Assembly: GCA_947624375.1 (NCBI GenBank)
Contig: CANQKD010000005.1
Span: 1-64,000 of the forward strand
DNA from: an uncultured Clostridia bacterium
GTDB taxonomy: Bacteria; Bacillota; Clostridia; Oscillospirales; Ruminococcaceae
Direction of reading: 5' to 3'
Length of the DNA: 64,000 nt
Shown: piece by piece, positions 33,471 to 42,364 of the stretch
Position numbering within the stretch: the first letter of the stretch is position 1
Layout of the letters: every line of letters begins with the position of its first letter
The notes under the pieces: generated by a model
What the model was told of the DNA's origin: nothing
Databases searched by the model: none
Seen by the model: the letters and a program-made list of their open reading frames with translations, nothing else
Made by a program: the position numbers and the translations under genes

Positions 33471-35285
33471 ATGTATCGTTCACACGTTTTGGTATGCGGC
33501 GGAACAGGCTGTACTTCTTCGGGAAGTCAGGCTATTATCGAAAAGCTGAATTTCGAGATCGCCAAGAACGGTCTGGACAAGGAAGTGCAGGTAGTCAAGA
33601 CAGGCTGTTTCGGACTTTGCGCACTGGGTCCGATAATGATAGTTTACCCCGAAGGTACTTTCTATTCGATGGTAAAGGAAGCGGATATCGAGGAGATAGT
33701 TTCCGAGCACCTTGTAAAGGGCCGTGTAGTATCAAGGCTCGTTTATGATGAGACCGTTACCACCGAGGGTGTAAAGTCGCTTCAGGATACCGACTTCTAC
33801 AGAAATCAGAAGAGAATAGCGCTTCGCAACTGCGGCGTTATCAACCCCGAGAATATCGAGGAATATATAGGCACAGGCGGATATGAGGCGCTGGGCAAGG
33901 CTCTTACAGAGATGACACCGGAGCAGGTCATAGATACCATTCTCGCTTCGGGACTGAGAGGCAGAGGCGGCGCAGGCTTCCCGACCGGACGCAAATGGCA
34001 GATGGCAAGAAACTTCGTTCAGGACGGCGGACAGAAGTATGTCTGCTGTAACGCTGACGAGGGCGACCCGGGCGCGTTCATGGATCGTTCGGTACTTGAG
34101 GGCGACCCCCACGTTGTACTGGAAGCTATGGCTATAGCAGGTTACGCAATAGGCGCATCGCAGGGCTACATCTATGTCCGTGCGGAGTATCCTATAGCTG
34201 TTAAACGTCTGGAAATTGCTATAAATCAGGCGCATGAATACGGACTTCTTGGTAAAGATATATTTGGTACGGGATTTGATTTCGATATCGGTCTGAGACT
34301 CGGCGCGGGCGCATTCGTCTGCGGTGAGGAGACCGCTCTTATGACCTCTATAGAGGGCAACAGAGGCGAGCCTCGTCCGAGACCTCCGTTCCCTGCCGTA
34401 AAGGGCCTTTTTGAGAGACCTACCATTCTTAATAACGTTGAGACATATGCAAACGTTCCGAGAATAATTCTCAACGGCGCTGAATGGTTCGCTGAAATGG
34501 GTACGGAAAAATCTAAGGGCACTAAGGTATTCGCCCTGGGCGGAAAGATAAACAACACCGGACTTGTTGAAGTTCCTATGGGTACTACGCTGAGGACCAT
34601 CATAGAAGAGATAGGCGGCGGCATACCCAACGGCAAGAAGTTCAAGGCTGCACAGACAGGCGGACCTTCGGGCGGCTGCATCTCGGCTGAGAACCTCGAT
34701 GTTCCTATAGACTACGATAACCTTATCGCTATAGGCTCTATGATGGGTTCGGGCGGACTTATCGTTATGGACGAGGACAACTGTATGGTAGATATAGCCA
34801 AGTTCTTCCTCCAGTTCACCGTTGATGAGTCCTGCGGCAAATGTACGCCCTGCCGTATAGGCACAAGAAGACTTCTTGAAATGCTCGACAAGGTAACTAA
34901 GGGTCAGGCTACTCTGGAAGATCTGGACAGGATAGAGAAGCTTTGCTACTACATCAAAGACAACTCTCTGTGCGGTCTGGGTCAGACAGCCCCCAACCCC
35001 GTGCTTTCAACACTTCGCTACTTCAAGGACGAGTATATCGCCCACGTTGTTGACAAGAAGTGCCCTGCCGGCGTATGTAAAGACCTGCTCAGCTATGAGA
35101 TAGACAAGGAAAAGTGCATAGGCTGCGGTATGTGTGCAAGACAGTGCCCTGCAAGCGCTATATCAAAGACCGATTACACCGCTCCCGGCAAGAAGCTGCC
35201 GGCTCTGGCTATAGATCCGGAGAAGTGTGTAAAGTGCGGCGCGTGCATGGCTCAGTGTAAGTTCGGCGCAATTTCCAAGAAGTAA
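33471..35285 (+). CDS. hydB: NADH-dependent [FeFe] hydrogenase subunit HydB (NuoF-like)
   Basis: 604 residues: N-terminal [2Fe-2S] domain (C9, C14, C46, C50), NuoF core with GRGGAGFPTGRKW (FMN/NADH binding) and CNADEGDPGAFMDR, [4Fe-4S] motif ESCGKCTPCRIGTRRL, and two C-terminal ferredoxin motifs (CIGCGMCARQCPASA, CVKCGACMAQCKFGA). It oxidises or reduces NAD(H). AAGGAGG precedes the start. Confidence 0.96.
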   Translation: MYRSHVLVCGGTGCTSSGSQAIIEKLNFEIAKNGLDKEVQVVKTGCFGLCALGPIMIVYPEGTFYSMVKEADIEEIVSEHLVKGRVVSRLVYDETVTTEGVKSLQDTDFYRNQKRIALRNCGVINPENIEEYIGTGGYEALGKALTEMTPEQVIDTILASGLRGRGGAGFPTGRKWQMARNFVQDGGQKYVCCNADEGDPGAFMDRSVLEGDPHVVLEAMAIAGYAIGASQGYIYVRAEYPIAVKRLEIAINQAHEYGLLGKDIFGTGFDFDIGLRLGAGAFVCGEETALMTSIEGNRGEPRPRPPFPAVKGLFERPTILNNVETYANVPRIILNGAEWFAEMGTEKSKGTKVFALGGKINNTGLVEVPMGTTLRTIIEEIGGGIPNGKKFKAAQTGGPSGGCISAENLDVPIDYDNLIAIGSMMGSGGLIVMDEDNCMVDIAKFFLQFTVDESCGKCTPCRIGTRRLLEMLDKVTKGQATLEDLDRIEKLCYYIKDNSLCGLGQTAPNPVLSTLRYFKDEYIAHVVDKKCPAGVCKDLLSYEIDKEKCIGCGMCARQCPASAISKTDYTAPGKKLPALAIDPEKCVKCGACMAQCKFGAISKK

Positions 35286-35301
35286 TAGGGAGGATAATAT
35301 A

Positions 35302-37041
35302 ATGGATATGGTTAATATAAAGATCAACGGCGTGCCCGTTTCCGCCCCCAAGGGTTCTACCATTCTGGAAGCGGCAAGGTACGCAGGCATAGAGATCCCG
35401 ACCCTTTGCTTTCTGAAAGACATAAATGAGATCGGCGCTTGCCGTATCTGCGTTGTTGAGGTAAAGGGAGCTAGAAGCCTGGTGGCTTCCTGCGTATACC
35501 CGATAAACGAGGGCATGGAGGTATTCACAAACTCTCCGAAGGTGCTGGAGTCAAGAAAGACTACATTGCAGCTGCTGCTCTCCAATCACGATAAGAAGTG
35601 CCTCTCCTGCGTGAGAAGCGGCAACTGCGAATTGCAGAAGCTCTGCCGTGACCTCGGCGTTGACGATGAGGAATACTTTGCTGGCGTAAGAACAGAAACA
35701 GAAGTTGACGAATCTGCCGCGCATATGATAAGAGATAATGGCAAGTGCATTCTCTGCCGCCGCTGCTCTGCCGTATGTGAAAAGGTACAGTCTGTTGGCG
35801 TTATAGGCGCTAACGAGAGAGGCTTCAGGACCATTATCGGTACAAGCTTTGAGAACGGCCTGGCTGATACCACTTGCGTATCCTGCGGTCAGTGTATCGC
35901 AGTATGCCCGACGGGAGCGCTTAGAGAAAAGGAGTGCATAGACGACGTATTCGCCGCTATTGCAGACCCGACAAAGACTGTTATAGTTCAGACCGCACCT
36001 GCGGTAAGAGCAGGTCTTGGCGAGTGCTTCGGTATGCCGATAGGCACCGACGTTGAGGGCAAAATGGCTTGCGCACTGAGAAGGCTTGGCTTTGACAAGG
36101 TGTTCGATACCGACTTTGCAGCCGACCTTACCATAATGGAAGAGGCTAACGAGTTTGTTGAGAGAGTACAGAACGGCGGCACTCTGCCGATGATAACCTC
36201 TTGCTCACCGGGCTGGGTAAAATACTGCGAGCACTATTTCCCCAATCTGACAGAGAACCTTTCAAGCTGTAAGTCACCTATGCAGATGTTCGGCGCAACG
36301 GCTAAAACATACTATGCTGAGAAAATGGGCATAGACCCCAAAGACCTCGTTGTAGTGGCTGTTATGCCGTGTACCGCTAAGAAATTCGAGATAGGCAGAG
36401 ACGATGAGAACGCGGCAGGCGTTCCCGATGTTGACTACGCTATGACTACCAGAGAGCTTGGCAGAATGATAGACAAGGCAGGCATCAAGTTCAACGAGCT
36501 GCCCGACGAGAAATTCGACGAGCCTTTGGGACTTTCTTCGGGCGCAGGCGTTATATTCGGCGCAACTGGCGGCGTTATGGAAGCTGCTCTCAGAACCGCT
36601 GTTGAAACGCTTACCGGCGAGGAGCTCAAATCTGTAGACTTTACAGAGGTAAGAGGCACTCAGGGCATCAAAGAGGCCGAGTACGACGTTGCCGGTATGA
36701 AGGTAAAGGTAGCAGTTGCTTCCGGTCTTGCAAATGCCAAGGAGATACTCAAGAAAGTTGCGGCAGGCGAGGCTGATTATCAGTTCATTGAGATAATGGG
36801 CTGCCCGGGCGGATGCGTAAACGGCGGTGGTCAGCCGCAGCAGCCGGGTTATATCAGAAATACTGTTGACATCAGAGCCAAGAGAGCTAAGGTGCTTTAT
36901 GATCTCGATGCAAATATGCCTGTAAGAAAATCTCACGAGAACCCTGCCATCAAGCAGGTATATGCTGAGTATTTCGGCAAGCCGGGCTCTGAAAAGGCAC
37001 ATCACGTTCTGCATACTTCATACGTTAAGAGAGGTATGTGA
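35302..37041 (+). CDS. hydA: NADH-dependent [FeFe] hydrogenase catalytic subunit HydA
   Basis: 579 residues. [2Fe-2S] at C36, C47, C50, C64; His-ligated cluster H97-x2-C-x2-C-x5-C; two [4Fe-4S] (C149-C159, C192-C202); H-cluster motifs TSCSPGW (299-305), MPCTAKK (355-361) and EIMGCPGGC (497-505). In L1 the second Cys of the usual TSCCP is Ser. Produces H2 and takes up electrons from HydB/HydC and ferredoxin. It lies 16 bp after hydB and is followed by a terminator. Confidence 0.96.
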   Translation: MDMVNIKINGVPVSAPKGSTILEAARYAGIEIPTLCFLKDINEIGACRICVVEVKGARSLVASCVYPINEGMEVFTNSPKVLESRKTTLQLLLSNHDKKCLSCVRSGNCELQKLCRDLGVDDEEYFAGVRTETEVDESAAHMIRDNGKCILCRRCSAVCEKVQSVGVIGANERGFRTIIGTSFENGLADTTCVSCGQCIAVCPTGALREKECIDDVFAAIADPTKTVIVQTAPAVRAGLGECFGMPIGTDVEGKMACALRRLGFDKVFDTDFAADLTIMEEANEFVERVQNGGTLPMITSCSPGWVKYCEHYFPNLTENLSSCKSPMQMFGATAKTYYAEKMGIDPKDLVVVAVMPCTAKKFEIGRDDENAAGVPDVDYAMTTRELGRMIDKAGIKFNELPDEKFDEPLGLSSGAGVIFGATGGVMEAALRTAVETLTGEELKSVDFTEVRGTQGIKEAEYDVAGMKVKVAVASGLANAKEILKKVAAGEADYQFIEIMGCPGGCVNGGGQPQQPGYIRNTVDIRAKRAKVLYDLDANMPVRKSHENPAIKQVYAEYFGKPGSEKAHHVLHTSYVKRGM

Positions 37042-37085
37042 CGGCTTAAAGTCAGTTACAGAAATGTAAAAATTCAGTAATATTA

Positions 37086-37119
37086 AAAGTCCTTTCATGG
37101 TAAATGAAGGGACTTTTTG
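37086..37119 (+). terminator. terminator after hydA
   Basis: Stem AAAGTCCTTTCAT...ATGAAGGGACTTT with a short loop and following T-run. It closes the hydrogenase operon. Confidence 0.92.
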
Positions 37120-37197
37120 TTACAATTATTACAAAACCGTAACGTTTATTGTGCAATGTAGCCAAATACGGCGGTGAAATATATTATAAAAATAATG

Positions 37198-37227
37198 TTG
37201 ACTTTTGCGCCTGCAAAGTGTTATAAT
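37198..37227 (+). promoter_or_regulatory. promoter of lipoprotein 1
   Basis: TTGACT (37198-37203), 18 bp, TATAAT (37222-37227). Confidence 0.8.
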
Positions 37228-37294
37228 GACAACAGGATAGAGATAGAATGTATCTATATCATCTTTATCCAAAAAATTTAAAGGAGGAATAATG

Positions 37295-38122
37295 ATGAAA
37301 AAGAAACTCGCGATACTCGCCGCCATGATGATGGCTGCAACAATGTTTGCTTCCTGCGGCGATTCATCGTCTTCATCAACAGCAAATGAAACCACTACAG
37401 CTCCGGCAGAATCTGCCGCCGATACAACATCAGAAGCAGAAGCAGAAACCACTACAGCTCCCGAGGAGAGCAAGCCCGAGGAGACAACTGCCGAGGTAAC
37501 TGAGGCTGCAAAGGTAACACTGCCCGCACCCGTTGAGCTTCCCGAAAACGCTTACGGCATAGCAGGCATATCCTTCCAGGTAAGAGACTCATGGGAGCAC
37601 AGAAACGCTGTCGGAGAGCTTTTGCTCAACGAATCCAGCAACAAGTCTTTCGCTGCTACCTGCAATGATGTTTACATTACCGGCAACGGCGACTATGAAG
37701 TAAGCCTTGAAGGCTGGTGGTGCGAATTTGACGAGGCACTGCTGGGCTGGGTAGGTCTTGACACCACGATACCTGTTGAGGTGAAAGACAACGTTGCAAC
37801 GTTCAAGGATTACCCCGATGCCAAGATAACTCTTACAGAGTATCAGCAGGACGGCAAGACATTCGATCTTTCCGGCTCCACGGTAGGCATGGAGGATAAC
37901 GGTACGGACAACCACGGCGGTACTATTAAAGTAGTAAACAGCTGGGCAGGCGAGCAGATAGACCAGAGAGGCATTGACGAATACAAGTGCCTGACATGGC
38001 AGTCTACCGACCCTGTAGTTATCAAGTTTACCGTTTCGGGTCTGCCGACCGACAAGGCCGCCGACGAAGATGTAACTATCAAGTTTGAATCTCCTGCGGG
38101 CGAACTTGAGGCAGCTGAATAA
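37295..38122 (+). CDS. lipoprotein 1 with Ser/Thr/Glu-rich linker
   Basis: 275 residues. Signal sequence KKKLAILAAMMMAATMFASCG with lipobox FASC; then a low-complexity linker of SSSSS, ETTT and PEE units (residues about 25-75); then a beta-rich domain of about 190 residues. Extracytoplasmic, anchored to the membrane. The start at 37295 has AGGAGG 7 nt upstream. The fold of the C-terminal domain was not recognised; a carbohydrate or binding role is only a guess. Confidence 0.8.
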   Translation: MKKKLAILAAMMMAATMFASCGDSSSSSTANETTTAPAESAADTTSEAEAETTTAPEESKPEETTAEVTEAAKVTLPAPVELPENAYGIAGISFQVRDSWEHRNAVGELLLNESSNKSFAATCNDVYITGNGDYEVSLEGWWCEFDEALLGWVGLDTTIPVEVKDNVATFKDYPDAKITLTEYQQDGKTFDLSGSTVGMEDNGTDNHGGTIKVVNSWAGEQIDQRGIDEYKCLTWQSTDPVVIKFTVSGLPTDKAADEDVTIKFESPAGELEAAE

Positions 38123-38243
38123 CAAGAGCTTTCATATTCTTGCAATATGGCACTGGTAAAAATCGGTCATGTGGTAACGTTTACTTGTGCATAATACATG
38201 AAAAAAGGCTGATTTTTAATGAAAATTCGCTACAATCATCACG

Positions 38244-38272
38244 TTGACTTTTGATTTTTCAGATGTTATAAT
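38244..38272 (+). promoter_or_regulatory. promoter of lipoprotein 2
   Basis: TTGACT (38244-38249), 17 bp, TATAAT (38267-38272), resembling the promoter of lipoprotein 1 (TTGACTTTT start). Confidence 0.8.
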
Positions 38273-38327
38273 TAGCATAGAATAATTTTATTCGTATGGA
38301 TAATATCTATTTATGGAGGTAATTGAA

Positions 38328-39158
38328 ATGAAAAAGAAACTTGCGATACTTGTTTCTATGATGATGGCTGCTACTATGTTTGCAGCTTGCGGCGACGATT
38401 CTTCTTCATCTGCTGCACCTGCGGCTGATGACACTTCTTCCGCTGCGGAGACCACTACTGCTCCCGAGGAAAGCACACCCGAGGAGACCACCGCTGAGGA
38501 GACCACTGCTGCTGAGGAGTCTGCTCCTGCTGACAGCACTACAGATGAAAGCGGCGAGCCTGCGGCTGTTGAGTACAACGGCTCAGCTAACACTGACGGC
38601 GAGATGCCTGCTGACTTCCAGTCACCTAACTTCGTTATTGACGATGAGGGCAATGTTGAAAACTTCTTCAACCTTAAGCACTTTGATAAGTACAAGGACA
38701 CCGGTTGCTCTGTAACTATCAAGTATACGTTTGAGAAAGAAATGGACATGACTACTCTTGAAGAGAAGTACTATGATTATTATCTGCTCTCTGTAGGTTA
38801 TGCAAACGGCTGGACACCTATATATCCTTCTGCTCCCGAGGGAACTCCTTATATCACCGGTATCCCTGAAGAACTCGATGCAAGAGTTAAAAAGGGCGGC
38901 GATTTGAAAGAAGACTTCACCGGTGCATACTTCATGCAGTCTGACGGATACATAGTATTCTGCCAGGATGCTGACGGCAACTGGAGCAGCGACAGCGTTA
39001 CATTCAACATCACTCCCGAGGGCGTACAGTCTATATATGACAACATTGCTACCAACGATGACGGCTCTCAGTGGGGCGGTCTGATCTTCCAGACTCACGG
39101 TATCAATGTATCAAGCGTTACACTTGGCGACCCTATTGAGGAAACTGCCGCTGAATAA
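38328..39158 (+). CDS. lipoprotein 2, paralogue of lipoprotein 1
   Basis: 276 residues. The signal sequence (KKKLAILVSMMMAATMFAACG, one residue group longer) and acidic linker (SSSS, ETTT, PEET) match lipoprotein 1; the C-terminal domain differs in sequence but is again beta-rich (SVTIKYTFEKEMD, SSDSVTFNITPEG). TGGAGGT precedes the ATG. Separate promoter and terminator. Possibly paired binding proteins at the cell surface. Confidence 0.8.
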   Translation: MKKKLAILVSMMMAATMFAACGDDSSSSAAPAADDTSSAAETTTAPEESTPEETTAEETTAAEESAPADSTTDESGEPAAVEYNGSANTDGEMPADFQSPNFVIDDEGNVENFFNLKHFDKYKDTGCSVTIKYTFEKEMDMTTLEEKYYDYYLLSVGYANGWTPIYPSAPEGTPYITGIPEELDARVKKGGDLKEDFTGAYFMQSDGYIVFCQDADGNWSSDSVTFNITPEGVQSIYDNIATNDDGSQWGGLIFQTHGINVSSVTLGDPIEETAAE

Positions 39159-39209
39159 TTACACAAGCAAGCATTTAACAAATGTTTAGCATAATTGAAT
39201 GATGATGGG

Positions 39210-39247
39210 ATACCCTGATGTTCATACCGAGCATCGGGGTATTTTTC
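39210..39247 (+). terminator. terminator after lipoprotein 2
   Basis: ATACCCTGATG pairs with CATCGGGGTAT (one G-U), then TTTTT. Confidence 0.88.
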
Positions 39248-39327
39248 TGATTTTTCTTTTCGCGCTTGCAATTTTTTTGTATATGTGGTACAATATCATT
39301 ATATTATAAGAACAGCAGGTGTTTTGT

Positions 39328-39855
39328 ATGGATACATTCAAAGAATATATGGTGACAAGGAGGCAGGACGGCAAGGACAGACTGCAAATTTTCGGGCTGA
39401 CGTTTCTGTGCTGTTTTGCGCTTATGCTGGCAATAACGTTTATGCAGGTCATACTGCCCGTGCTGGGGTTTGTTATATTCGGGCTTATGGCGGCGTTTTA
39501 CGGGGTGTATATTTTTGCCGTATATAAAAAGATAGAGTATGAGTACATCTTTACAAACGGCGATATGGACGTTGACAAGATAATGGGTCAGCGCAAAAGA
39601 AAACGCCTTATAACCGTTGATATTTCGGGCATAATGCAGTTTGGCAAGGTGACGGAGCAAAAGCGCACGGAGATATTTTCATCGGACTGCACGGTGGTCG
39701 ATGCTACAGACAATATGCAGTCTGACGAGGACTATTACTTGCAGTGTAAGCACAAAACGCTGGGGCTGTGCTATGTGGTGTTCACGCCGAGCGAGCAGTT
39801 TGTTGAAGAGCTTAAACCGTATTTTCCGAGAGAACTTAAAAACAAACAGCTATGA
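39328..39855 (+). CDS. membrane protein, DUF6106-like
   Basis: 175 residues. Two transmembrane helices near residues 20-65 follow the leading DTFKEYMVTRRQDGKDRLQ; the rest is a soluble domain (GDMDVDKIMGQRKRKRLITVD). It resembles small clostridial proteins of the DUF6106 kind; I am not certain. The ATG at 39328 has AGCAGGTG upstream. It overlaps acpS by 4 bp. Confidence 0.7.
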   Translation: MDTFKEYMVTRRQDGKDRLQIFGLTFLCCFALMLAITFMQVILPVLGFVIFGLMAAFYGVYIFAVYKKIEYEYIFTNGDMDVDKIMGQRKRKRLITVDISGIMQFGKVTEQKRTEIFSSDCTVVDATDNMQSDEDYYLQCKHKTLGLCYVVFTPSEQFVEELKPYFPRELKNKQL

Positions 39856-40235
39856 TAAGAGTAGGTACTGATATTGTCGAGATAGACAGAATAAAGAAAA
39901 GCGCGCAGAGGCAAAGTTTTGTTGAGCGCGTTTATTCGCCGCAGGAGCGAGAAATGTTTGAGGGGAGAAGTTTTCCTTACCCCTCAATGGCAGGCAACTG
40001 GGCGGCGAAAGAGGCGTTTTCAAAAGCGCTGGGCACGGGCGTGCGCGATTTTAAGCTTGCAGAGGTCGAAATTCTTCGCGATGAAATGGGCGCGCCGTGT
40101 ATAAAGCTTTCGGGAAACGCCGAAAAGATAGCAGGGATATTGGGGCTGGAATTTGCGGTGTCTATATCTCACAGCGAAAACTATGCAACAGCGGTAGTTA
40201 TAGCTTACACGAAAGGGAGCGGCGGCAATGACTGA
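39852..40235 (+). CDS. acpS: holo-[acyl-carrier-protein] synthase
   Basis: 127 residues: IRVGTDIVEIDRIKK (metal-binding Asp), NWAAKEAFSKALGTG, and SISHSENYATAVV. It transfers the phosphopantetheine arm to ACP. Overlaps both neighbours by 4-8 bp: it is part of one operon with the membrane protein and the NAD(P)HX repair enzyme, a common gene order. Confidence 0.97.
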   Translation: MIRVGTDIVEIDRIKKSAQRQSFVERVYSPQEREMFEGRSFPYPSMAGNWAAKEAFSKALGTGVRDFKLAEVEILRDEMGAPCIKLSGNAEKIAGILGLEFAVSISHSENYATAVVIAYTKGSGGND

Positions 40236-41706
40236 ACTATACACACCAAAGCAGATGTCGCTGGCGGAGAAAAACTGCGGTAAGGATCTTTATCTTCTTA
40301 TGCAAAACGCAGGCGCGGCTCTTGCGCAAAAGGTGAGGGACGTCTGCTATAAAAATATGCTTAAAAGGGTGCTTTTGCTGTGCGGCAAGGGCAACAACGG
40401 CGGCGACGGCTTTGCGGCGGCTGAGATACTCTCTCAGAGCGGCATTGATACGACCGTCTTTCTTTGCTGCGGTATGCCGAAAACTTCCCTTGCGCAGGCG
40501 GCATATGAGAGCATGAAAAGTTATGGCGTAAGCGTTACAGAAAGTATGCCCGATGAAGAATTTGACATTGTGGCAGACTGCGTTTTCGGCACGGGGTTCA
40601 AGGGCAGTCTGACAGAAGATATAGCACAAATATTCAGCAGATATAACAGCACAGATGCATACCGCATAGCGTGCGATATACCCTCGGGCGTAAACGGCTC
40701 AACGGGCGAGGCAGATGAGAACACTTTTGCGGCGCATGAGACCGTTACTATGCACAGGGCTAAAACGGCTGCGGCGCTATACCCTGCCTGCAAATATTTT
40801 GGCAGAATAACAGTCGCTGACATTGGCATACAGAGCGATATTTCGGGTATTTTTATGCTTGATAAAGAAGATGTGAAAAACGCTCTGCCAAAAAGAGTGC
40901 CCAACGGTCACAAGGGAACGTTTGGAAAAGTGGTGTGCATATGCGGCAGCGAGAGGTACACGGGCGCGGCGGCTATGGCAGTAAAAGCGGCTATGAGGAG
41001 CGGCGCAGGGCTGGTGCAGCTGTGCAGTGTGAAGACGGTAATCGACAGGCTGGCAGGGAATATGTACGGCGCGATATTCAAAACTTTACCGCAAAACGAC
41101 GAGGGGTATATATCATCTGCGGCGGCGCAGATCCTGGCTCAGGAAGTGAAAACCGCCGACAGTGTGCTTTTCGGCTGCGGTATGGGCTGCGGCGGCGATA
41201 CGCAAAAACTTCTGGCGGTTGTGCTTGAAAATGTGGTATGTCCCGTAATTATTGACGCGGACGGCATAAATTGTCTTTCGGCGAATATAGATATACTAAA
41301 GAGTACAAGGGCTGACGTGCTGTTGACCCCTCACCCGATGGAGCTGGCGAGGCTGTGCGGCTTTGAAAAGCCTCCCGCGGACAGATACGAAGCGGCTAAG
41401 GAGCTTTCGGAACGCTTTGGCGTTTCGGTGCTGGCAAAGGGCGCGCAGACGTTTTATGTTTCTCGCGAGGGCGACTATATAACAGCGAAAGGCAACACGG
41501 CGCTTTCAAAGGGCGGCAGCGGCGATATGCTGGCAGGGCTTACGGCAGGTCTTTGGGCGCAGGGTGCAAAACTTTGCGGAGCTTTGGCTTCCTATATTCT
41601 GGGTGAAACGGCTGAAAGACTGTGCCTGACAATGTCGCCTAGAGGAATAATTGCCGAAGATATTTTAAACGCTCTGCCCGGGGTACTCTGCGATATTGAA
41701 AAATAA
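40228..41706 (+). CDS. nnr: bifunctional NAD(P)HX epimerase/dehydratase
   Basis: 492 residues. N-terminal epimerase domain (LLLCGKGNNGGDGFAAAEIL, near residue 50) and C-terminal ADP/ATP-dependent dehydratase domain (GHKGTFGKVVCICGSERYTGA; TPHPMELARL; SKGGSGDMLAGLTAG). It repairs hydrated NADH and NADPH. Overlaps acpS by 8 bp. Confidence 0.95.
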   Translation: MTELYTPKQMSLAEKNCGKDLYLLMQNAGAALAQKVRDVCYKNMLKRVLLLCGKGNNGGDGFAAAEILSQSGIDTTVFLCCGMPKTSLAQAAYESMKSYGVSVTESMPDEEFDIVADCVFGTGFKGSLTEDIAQIFSRYNSTDAYRIACDIPSGVNGSTGEADENTFAAHETVTMHRAKTAAALYPACKYFGRITVADIGIQSDISGIFMLDKEDVKNALPKRVPNGHKGTFGKVVCICGSERYTGAAAMAVKAAMRSGAGLVQLCSVKTVIDRLAGNMYGAIFKTLPQNDEGYISSAAAQILAQEVKTADSVLFGCGMGCGGDTQKLLAVVLENVVCPVIIDADGINCLSANIDILKSTRADVLLTPHPMELARLCGFEKPPADRYEAAKELSERFGVSVLAKGAQTFYVSREGDYITAKGNTALSKGGSGDMLAGLTAGLWAQGAKLCGALASYILGETAERLCLTMSPRGIIAEDILNALPGVLCDIEK

Positions 41707-41719
41707 CGGGGTGCTTTGT

Positions 41720-42226
41720 TTGAAGAAAAGATACATAGGGCTGGCGGCTCTGGCTATGCTATCATGCATGGCGACAGGCTGCGGCAGCAGTGATGTGCAG
41801 GTAAAGCCCGAGATACCCAAGGTTTGCACGGCGCAGGTGACTGACGGAGAGAAAAGCTACTGTGCCGATATTTGCCGAGATGAGAGCGGTGTGTGGACGG
41901 TGAGGTTTTCTCAGCCCGAGACCATTTGCGACATGACGGTGAAGACGTTCGGCGAGAGCTACGCTGTTGAGTTTTCTGGTCTTTCGCAGCAGATAGAACG
42001 CGGCAAAATGCCTGTGGGCTCGGTGGCTGCATCGGTTACGGAATGTCTGGACCACGCGGCAAATTCGTCGTCGGTAAAAAGCGAAAAGGACGGCGACGAG
42101 GTAATGCTGAGGGGCAAAGCCCCGTGCGGCGAGTATATTTTAAGGACCGACAGCGGCGGCAGGCTTATTTCGCTGAGTATAGAAAACAGGCTTAGCGTGG
42201 AGTTTTCGGATATACAAAAGTCTTGA
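41720..42226 (+). CDS. lipoprotein of unknown function, TTG start
   Basis: 168 residues. Signal sequence KKRYIGLAALAMLSCMATGC with lipobox. The TTG at 41720 has GGGGTG upstream and the frame extends back only without a site. The mature part has a beta-rich feel (VWTVRFSQPETICDMTVKTF). The gene starts 13 bp after the NAD(P)HX gene and is probably co-transcribed. Confidence 0.75.
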   Translation: MKKRYIGLAALAMLSCMATGCGSSDVQVKPEIPKVCTAQVTDGEKSYCADICRDESGVWTVRFSQPETICDMTVKTFGESYAVEFSGLSQQIERGKMPVGSVAASVTECLDHAANSSSVKSEKDGDEVMLRGKAPCGEYILRTDSGGRLISLSIENRLSVEFSDIQKS

Positions 42227-42364
42227 TGGCAGGGCAGTTAAAAGAGGTCGGAGCGTTTCGCAAATATGCGGAGCGCTTTTTGTGCTTGCAAGGTTGACAT
42301 CGGCGGCATTTTTCGGTATAATTAAATATGAAGAAATGCGTATAAATAATCAGACTCATTTTAA

